DNA from: Oopsacas minuta
Lineage: Eukaryota > Porifera > Hexactinellida > Lyssacinosida > Leucopsacidae
Direction: 5' to 3'
DNA length: 64,000 bases
NCBI GenBank assembly: GCA_024704765.1
Contig: JAKMXF010000155.1
Span: 373,810-437,809, forward strand
Within the stretch, counting starts at the first letter, position 1; each line of letters starts with the position of its first letter. The notes under the pieces were generated by a model. It was not told where the DNA came from and ran no database searches. It was given only the letters and a program-made list of their open reading frames with translations. This document shows, one piece after another, positions 58,037 through 64,000 of the stretch. Position numbers and translations under genes: made by a program.

Positions 58037-59315
58037 CGAGGACACTCGGAAATTTTTAGCCACTCTTTCAATTCATAGCTATTAACTCTTTCGACTGTTT
58101 TCATATCTTCTATTGATTATATGTTACTAAACGAAATTTCAAGTCAATAAGATAATCTATTGTAGATATCCTTCGCTTCAAGTGTTTAGTGTTTACAATT
58201 TTTGAGAATATGACTATGGATCTAAATCGAGAACATTTCCGCGCGATGATATTTTACGATTTTAAGATTGGGTTAACTAATCGTGAATGTCATGAGAGTT
58301 TGACTAAGGTATTTTCATCATCTTCTCCATCATTTTCAACTGATACCAACTGGCATTGTGAATTTTCACAAAAACGGGAACACATGAAAATGCCCCGAGA
58401 ACTGGTAGACTCCAAACTGCGACACAATTGATAATATAGAGATGGTAAAAAGCTTAGGGGTTGAAGATCGACGGACCATGTATAATATGATCCAGAGCAC
58501 GCTAGTAGCAAGATATTATTGAAGATCTTGGTCTGTATAAACTGAGCAGTCGGTGGATCCCACATCATTTGACTGATTATCAAAAGCAAGCGAGGATTGA
58601 TTTGTGTAAATCTATGCTAGTTCAATTCGCTATGGGGAAGTCTAGTAGACATTCTCAGATAGTTACAGGCAATGAGACTTGGATATACTCTTATGAGCCT
58701 GACAAAAAGACACAATCTCAGGTTTGGGTGTTTCCTGACTAAGATGCCCGAACAAATTTGGTGCGTGCAAGTGCAACTGGGAAACAAATGGTTATCACTT
58801 GTGTTGGTGAAAGAGGTAATGTAACAACTGTACTGTTGACAGAATAAAGGACAGTAACTGCTAGATGGTATTGTACAGTTTTCCCACCACAAGTCTTTAA
58901 TAACCTCTGTGAACACCATCCGAAGTGAAGACTTAGAGGGCTATTTTTGCATCACGATAATGCCAGCTCTTACACAGCCGGTTCAACCCGAGACTTCTTT
59001 GCCCACAAACCCATTCAAATGCTTGGCCATCCGACATATTCTCCTGAACTTGAACCCTGTGACTTCTTTTTATTTGGAAAGGTCAAATATCTTATGAGTG
59101 GTTCCTGCTTTTCATCTCCTAGTGGAGCTATCGGCGTCTATAAAGAACACCTTGATACCCTAACGAAATCTCAGTGGTGTAACATGCTAGAAAATGGTTT
59201 GAAAGGATGAAAAAGTGCATAGAAGCTAGAGGTGAATACGTTGAGTAGATATAAAAATTTGGGTACAATATCTTGTATACTTTTATGTGGCTAAAAGTTT
59301 TTCGAGTGCCCCTCG
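58037..59315 (+). mobile_element. mariner element with TA duplication
   Basis: The left end is CGAGGACACTCGGAAATTTT plus TAGCCAC. The right end reads inward CGAGGGGCACTCGAAAAACT plus TTTAGCCAC; they match with small gaps. TA lies at 58035-58036 and 59316-59317. Total 1279 bp. Its ends and protein differ from those of the mariner at 40397-46238. Confidence 0.9.
58216..59248 (+). pseudogene. mariner transposase relic
   Basis: The start at 58216 (MDLNREHFRAMIFYDFKIGL) leads into TNRECHESLTKVFSSSSPSF. After frameshifts come MVKSLGVEDRRTMYNMIQST and WIPHHLTDYQKQARIDLCKS. The first catalytic region reads VTGNETWIYSYEPDKK, so the usual GDETW Asp is Asn (about 58667). The second acid is in HHDNASSYTAGSTRDFF (about 58947-58995). 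The third is in YSPELEPCDFFLFGKVK (about 59035-59090), 34 residues on, the mariner D34D spacing. The tail is RMKKCIEARGEYVE-like with a stop at 59246-59248. There are stops near 58430, 58739 and 58845. Inactive. Confidence 0.88.
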
Positions 59316-59317
59316 TA

Positions 59318-59710
59318 TATGGGTGTCAGTCAGCTAGTGCCAAATTGTAAATTTTGGATTGGAGTAAGCACACTCACATACGGTCTGTGGGGGGTATTTT
59401 ATGTGGAACGAGTGACACATCACAGCTTATTCGTTAAAGCTTAATCATGGCTACATTATCTTCCTAATACCAGTAGCGTAACTAAGGCTTGAGGGCCCTG
59501 CTTCAAAGTTATGGGCGAGGCCCCTTCAGTGCAAACCCAATTTCAGAAGCCACCTTCTCACTTTCAAGAATGGTTTTCAGACGCATGGATCCATACACCT
59601 ATTACAAAGCAAATAAGCCAATAATGGTATACATATACGACTATTATTTTAGTTTTAGACGGAAACAAAACTTAATATAGGAACGTTTTGTGAAGATATC
59701 TATTCTTGTT
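59318..59710. other. Spacer with an element-end-like sequence
   Basis: CAGTAGCGTAACTAAGGCTT near 59471 followed by GAGGGCCCTG and GGGCGAGGCCCC has the look of one terminus of a hAT-type or similar element. No matching end was found nearby. No gene. Confidence 0.35.
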
Positions 59711-59923
59711 CAGAGGCGTAATCAGGATCATCGTGAGGTGGGCCCTCTGGAGCAAGTGAAGCGAGCGACGGTAAGGGGGGTCTGGGGTGCAAGTCCCAGA
59801 AATCTTTTGAATCTTAGTGGGAAGAGTGTAATATTGTGCAGTTGTACCAAAGTTGTTTACATGTTTATGTTTAGATAACATAATACTTTTATTAGATATT
59901 TATATTTAAGTATGATGGATATT

Positions 59924-60030
59924 GTTCGACTTTCCAAAATCGGAAATAGTTCGACTGTCTGAAATAGGAAATAGCTCGACTTTGATATAGGAAATAGTTC
60001 GACTTTACATACATAGGAAATAGTTCAGCT
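59924..60030 (+). repeat. Left subterminal array of GGAAATAGTTCGACT-type units
   Basis: Four to five copies of (A)GGAAATAGTTCGACTT spaced by 7-10 variable bases. The same unit fills 63001-63203 near the other end, mostly in inverse orientation. Confidence 0.8.
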
Positions 60031-60952
60031 CTTCGAAAGTAAGAGCTAATTTTAAGATGTTTAGCTATGTCATATTTTCCTTTCCCATGATCATATTTGC
60101 TCTTATTCAACTGATTATCCGATTATTTGATACAGAACCCCTAAAGACCACATTTCCTCTGCTCCGCTAATTTCAGCTTTCTAACTCTCTTGCTTTTATT
60201 CTTAGCAAATCGTGCTTTTAACATGAACTTGAATCAAGAATCATATACAAACCTGATCGTTGTAAGTTATTCAAAGAATTTTTCACTAGGCAATACGATC
60301 TTGACAGGGCAGAACAAACCAGTGGTTTCAATATTTAGAAAACAAAAATAATCTACTATACAAATTAGATAGACTGTCAACAAAATTTTGTGAAATGACT
60401 ATGTATCAACTAAACTGTATAGACAAAAGTACATATTATTGTAGTTAGATGGAATTCGGAATGGTTTGATTGGGCAACTAATTAGTTGACTAAAATTATA
60501 AAAGGTTGGATAGATAAATAGTAATGAGTTTGCTATAAGTAAATATCGATTCTAAACCATAAGGCACTGTGACTTCATTTGGAATTGAGATTAAGAGAAG
60601 ATAACCTTCATAATTTCGCTAACACCTTGGCGGCAAACCGGGCAATGTTGCTCAGCATCTTTTATCTTTGTAGCAGAATCAAAACATGTGATGTGTCCAC
60701 AGGGTATGAATGTAGTATCAACAGTTTTAACTGGATCCATAAAAACGGGGCACATTGGTCTATCATGAATAGCAACAGCCTCTGGTTCTGAGCCTTCTGA
60801 GTAGACCTCTTCGTCTTCATTGATACTTCCATCTTCAAAACACTCATCGATTTATTTGGTCACGCTGTGAATGAAACCAATTGGCGTAAGTAACCCATCA
60901 GACAATTTTTGCAGTTGTATTCTATTCCTTTTTCCATTTTCTATACTATTCT

Positions 60953-61736
60953 CATAGGCGTAGGCAGGGGGGGCATTTGCCCCCCCTAGCTGAGCTCGAT
61001 AAATTAGGGAAAGAATAGAAAGTGACGAAATTAATTTTGTTAACGAAGTACAGTCACTCCGTTTAATTGGGACACATCTGTTCCAGGCCATTTGCCACGA
61101 TTAAACGAAAATTTTGTCCATTCACCTATACTTTGCTAGGATTTGCTCAGATTAAGCGGACTTTCTTTTTCATTGAGTCAATAATTTTAAGTCGATCACC
61201 AGAGTTTGTCCCGATTAATCGAAAGTATTTAGTATTAACGTCAATGAAAATGATTCCGTTACTGGAGATTTGTCCCAATTAAGCGGATTTCCCGATTAAC
61301 CGGTGTCCCAATTAAGTGGAGTTGACTGTACTTAAAGAATTCTCTTGCAAAAACAGAAAAATATTGTTGTGAATTCTCTTTATGAAGAAAAATAATCGAT
61401 AAATAGTGAGTAGCTCTATTGAATAAAGATAATTAACTAATCAATATCCAATTATGTTACTAGAGATTACACATTCTATATTAATTCAACTTTGTTTTTG
61501 TAAATATTAGGTTTGTTCAAGCGGCGTGACAGAAAACATGCGAAGGCGCACCAATTTGCCAATCAGAGAGAAATTCCAGAGGACAAAGGTTTTGGTGACA
61601 GCACCATATTATGCTAAGTACTAATTATATGGTCAAATTCTTTTCTGGAGGCCAAGCCCCCAGACCCCAAAAATGCTCGCTACGCTGGCAACTATTAAAT
61701 TAGACCCCCCTAGATTCTATTCTGGCTACGCCCTTG
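60953..61736. mobile_element. Non-autonomous hAT-type insert inside the MULE gene
   Basis: The left end is CATAGGCGTAGGCAGG and the right end reads inward CAAGGGCGTAGCCAG. It is flanked by a perfect 8-bp duplication, ACTATTCT, at 60945-60952 and 61737-61744. It is 784 bp long and carries no transposase. It splits the MULE coding region between the RTNN block and the RING part. Confidence 0.85.
61051..61328. mobile_element. Tigger/pogo-type MITE nested in the hAT-type insert
   Basis: The left end is CAGTCACTCCGTTTAATTGG and the right end reads inward CAGTCAACTCCACTTAATTG. TA lies at 61049-61050 and 61329-61330. It is 278 bp long, rich in AATTAAGCGGA-like motifs that recur internally, and has no coding capacity. 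Confidence 0.85.
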
Positions 61737-63000
61737 ACTATTCTTATTGCGCATCCTTCGAATTTTTAGTCCTCTCTTCAAGCTGTGAATATTCCGGTCC
61801 CAGACAGAGACATTCTTGTTCAAAACATCCAAAGATATTCTTTATCGACCTGTTATATATCTCGAGATCGTTATTTGTTTTGCGACGAAGACCAAAAACA
61901 GATAGTTTTTGGCAACCTACTTGTTTTAACCAATATTTTTTGTAGTATGCCTTTAAATTTTCCAGTTTATGTTTTTCACAAAGTGTTAACGTTTGAACTG
62001 GTTCAGATGCCAGCATTTCACAAGTAGGTGCAATAGATTCAGCTAGGAGTAAGACAAGAGCCATAAGTTTTCTTTCCCAATTGCGAAACTTTCATTTTCT
62101 TTATACACCTTTGTTAAGTCCAAATTAGTTACTTTTCGATATATTGCTTGATTATGGTGAAAATGGGATTAAATGATCTTTTACTTCACACATTATTGTT
62201 AGATGCTGAAAGAACATTTGTGGAACTACAGAAAAGGTAGCATCCAGCTGTAGAAACATTATGCGCCCTTCATCCATAAGGGATCGCATTGTATCTGAGA
62301 CAAAATTATTGATATTTTAGGGTCTGTATCTGAATGATCTGGGCCATACACGACAGACAAAAAATGCTCCCAAAGCTTTCTGTGTCAGAAGCAACGATTT
62401 GAGATGCTTCCATTGGTGTATAGGGTAAAACTGGGGTGATTAGACGCCTTCTTTTTTCATAGAATCAATCATTTGAGGGTAGTTAATCTGATCTGCAACT
62501 GATGAATCATCAACTCCATCATTAAAGACTTGCCTAAGTGATGTACTACTTCTCTCAGCATTTCATTTTAAACCAGACTTCAATTTATAATCTCAAATCC
62601 TTCTATAGAATCACTGCAATCGTCACTGTGTACATTTTGTTGGATATCATGTTAAGATCAATCTCAATCACTGCCCTCCTTTGCAGTTCTCTTTTTAAAT
62701 TGACGACAGCGAAGAAACATTCTACTTGAAGTATCTCTATCCTTTATATACCCTTTCCCATTATGAACCCAAACTTTAGAGCCTCGTCTTTCTCCTTCAA
62801 ATTGTATGAAAGTTGACATTCTCTTTCCTAATAAATCTATGGAAAATAAGGTAGATTGCTTGCTTGAGCGAAAAAATTAAATTAACAGCAAGAGGAAATG
62901 AAACATAGGAAAAAGAATTACGACTAAGGCTTATGGTGCATTTAGGGATCGAAAGTAATCATAAATTGTTCCCAACAAAGTAATGTCGTTAACAAATAAA

Positions 63001-63203
63001 TGTCGAATTATCCCCTATATGTCCAAAGTATAGTCGAACTATTTCTAAAATGAATACAAAAATGGTTCGACTCACCAAAATAGGAAATAGTTCGACTAAA
63101 TTCTACCGTCTAACTACTTCCTATTTTTGCAAAGTCGAACAATTTCCGACTTATGCACTTTCATTCGATCAATTTCTTAGATCTGCAATTCGAACCATTT
63201 CCG
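63001..63203 (-). repeat. Right subterminal array of GGAAATAGTTCGACT-type units
   Basis: Units of AGTCGAACTATTTCC and its inverse with mismatches (for example TAGTCGAACTATTTC at 63031 and GGAAATAGTTCGACT at 63084). Inverse counterpart of the array at 59924-60030. Confidence 0.8.
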
Positions 63204-63597
63204 CATTACTTATATTTATACTATTAGTGAATCATTTTAGTGTGCTAAATTGCTACTCCATTAGTCATCCGGATTCCTTATGATATCGTCTGGAAAACTC
63301 ATTGATAAAATAATTGTTAAAATTGGATGGCATTCTATAAATATAATACCAAAAGCTCTCCGCTTATTAAGGAAAATCGAATTTTAAATAACAATATATC
63401 ACATTTGGAAACCAGTTATGAGGGGGTGTTCGAACACCCAAATCCCCACCTTGGATACGCCCCTGCTTGTTTGGATTTTCTGCTCTCTTTGTATTACCAG
63501 AAACATTTTCTCTTCATTCTTTTTATAGTCTGAAGAGAAATACTGTTATATTAAAGAAATATGAAAAATTATTTCAAAAAACATAATTCTTTTAGGC

Positions 63598-64000
63598 CAG
63601 TGGTTCTCAAACTGGGGTACGCCAGCACTCTTCCTAGGGGTACGCCGGTGTTTCACCTAATCATGTCAATTCTGTAATAATCATACACAAATATTCGAGT
63701 TACACACTATCATGTCAACAGACTCAGCACATAGATAGTTATTTCATGCCAAATAATTAATATGTATCAGTTACAATGGTTTCATCGCTAATTATTATCA
63801 CCCTAGAATATTTATTGTTTGAGGTTATGCTAATTAAGGATTCCATTGTCCGTAATATGTGCTAACTCATATTGATTTGAATATCACACCCACCCGTGTA
63901 TCGCATTGTTCTTATAAAATGGAAATTAGAAGAGTATTTCTTTGAGACCTTGACTTTATCACCAAATTCATATGGAATCTGCTAAGAAACGGAAGTATAA
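63598..64000 (+). mobile_element. hAT element, second copy of the 4581-6865 family, cut by the window end
   Basis: It starts CAGTGGTTCTCAAACTGGGG and is then collinear with the reverse complement of 6865 to about 6480: GGGGTACGCCAGCA, TTTCACCTAATCAT, CAACAGACTCAGCACATAGA, and AACTCATATTGATTTGAATA. Its orientation is opposite to the first copy. The intact terminal sequence is closer to the hAT consensus than that of the first copy. Confidence 0.9.
63972..64000 (+). CDS. hAT transposase N-terminus, partial
   Basis: The ATG at 63972 opens MESAKKRKY, matching MESAKKLKYNQDYIKYGF of the first copy at 6502 except Arg for Leu. Only nine codons lie within the window, so whether this copy is intact cannot be told. 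Confidence 0.75.

Larger units (their letters stand above)
60591..62819 (-). pseudogene. MULE transposase with FLYWCH and RING domains
   Basis: The minus-strand start at 62819. MSTFIQFEGERRGSKVWVHN followed by KGYIKDRDTSSRMFLRCRQF is a FLYWCH-type finger (62650-62819). MDEGRIMFLQLDATFSVVPQ then MFFQHLTIM (about 62200-62310) is the MULE core, with Asp in DATF. FGLRRKTNNDLEIYNRSI (about 61850-61910) is the conserved RTNN block. After an insert at 60953-61736, KLSDGLLTPIGFIHSVT continues the C-terminal pattern of these proteins. Finally, MCPVFMDPVKTVDTTFIPCG, HITCF and HCPVCRQ form a RING finger (about 60630-60752) ending at a stop at 60591. RING ligands 2 and 6 read Phe and Ser, each one base from Cys. 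Stops and frameshifts occur near 62660, 62430, 61744 and 60855. The RING alone could be mistaken for an IAP gene fragment. Confidence 0.75.
59711..63465 (-). mobile_element. MULE element with subterminal repeat arrays
   Basis: The left end is CAGAGGCGTAATCAGG and the right end reads inward CAGGGGCGTATCCAAGG. The flanks share CTTGTT (59705-59710 and 63466-63471), shorter than the 8-11 bp usual for MULEs, so the exact limits are provisional. Arrays built from GGAAATAGTTCGACT-type units lie about 210-270 bp inside each end. A minus-strand MULE protein lies between them, broken by a nested insert. Confidence 0.65.

Noticed and set aside
60591-60860. Independent IAP (apoptosis inhibitor) gene fragment
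   Set aside because: The RING is IAP-like, but the preceding KLSDGLLTPIGF segment and the position inside the MULE make it the C-terminus of the MULE protein.
1-64000. tRNA, rRNA, CRISPR or bacterial operon features
   Set aside because: No cloverleaf with a convincing B box, no rRNA sequence, no regularly spaced repeats; the genome is eukaryotic.

Overview
The window is eukaryotic, AT-rich and dense in transposable elements. The dominant elements (Tc1/mariner with TA target sites, several hAT types, Merlin, MULE, a P-like element, a RAG1/Transib-type element) fit an invertebrate genome. A copepod or other arthropod is my best guess, and a sea louse (Lepeophtheirus type) is only an impression from the style of the Tc1-like families. 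Nothing prokaryotic is present. The one recognisable host gene part is the last exon of 6-phosphofructokinase at 28117-28448 (+).

Layout. 1-4580: AT-rich sequence with one large inverted repeat (2199-2997). 4581-6865: decayed hAT element. 6988-10362: a transposon whose two ends read CACAGTG, flanked by a perfect 5-bp duplication (TCCTG), encoding a decayed RAG1-like protein; this is the most striking object here. 11419-13112: first of three copies (also 46466-48139 and 50826-52505) of a repeated, uncharacterised DDE-like protein family. 15.6-18.3 kb and 36.2-40.2 kb: two decayed copies of another repeat that starts with a hydrophobic stretch and a 2A-like motif. 19.3-27.9 kb: four Tc1-like elements of different ages. 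28.1-28.7 kb: the phosphofructokinase 3' end. 31516-32829: an apparently intact DD37D Tc1/mariner element. 34322-36208: hAT with a BED-type transposase. 40397-46238: a mariner that contains a hAT that contains a Merlin, each boundary readable. 49237-50542: another Tc1-like relic. 53716-57483: a P-like element with a THAP domain and introns. 58037-59315: mariner relic. 59711-63465: a MULE whose protein combines FLYWCH, MULE transposase and RING domains, itself broken by a hAT-type insert that carries a Tigger-type MITE. 63598-end: the start of a second copy of the first hAT family, in inverted orientation.

How the parts relate. Almost every coding stretch is a transposase. Insertions can be ordered: mariner before hAT before Merlin at 40-46 kb; MULE before the nested MITEs at 60-63 kb; the 2A-type repeat before the hAT at 34 kb. 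Only the transposase at 31638-32669 is open from end to end with matching perfect terminal repeats. Everything was read by eye without alignment tools, so family names rest on motifs and remembered family patterns, and boundaries rest on terminal repeats and target-site duplications visible in the sequence.
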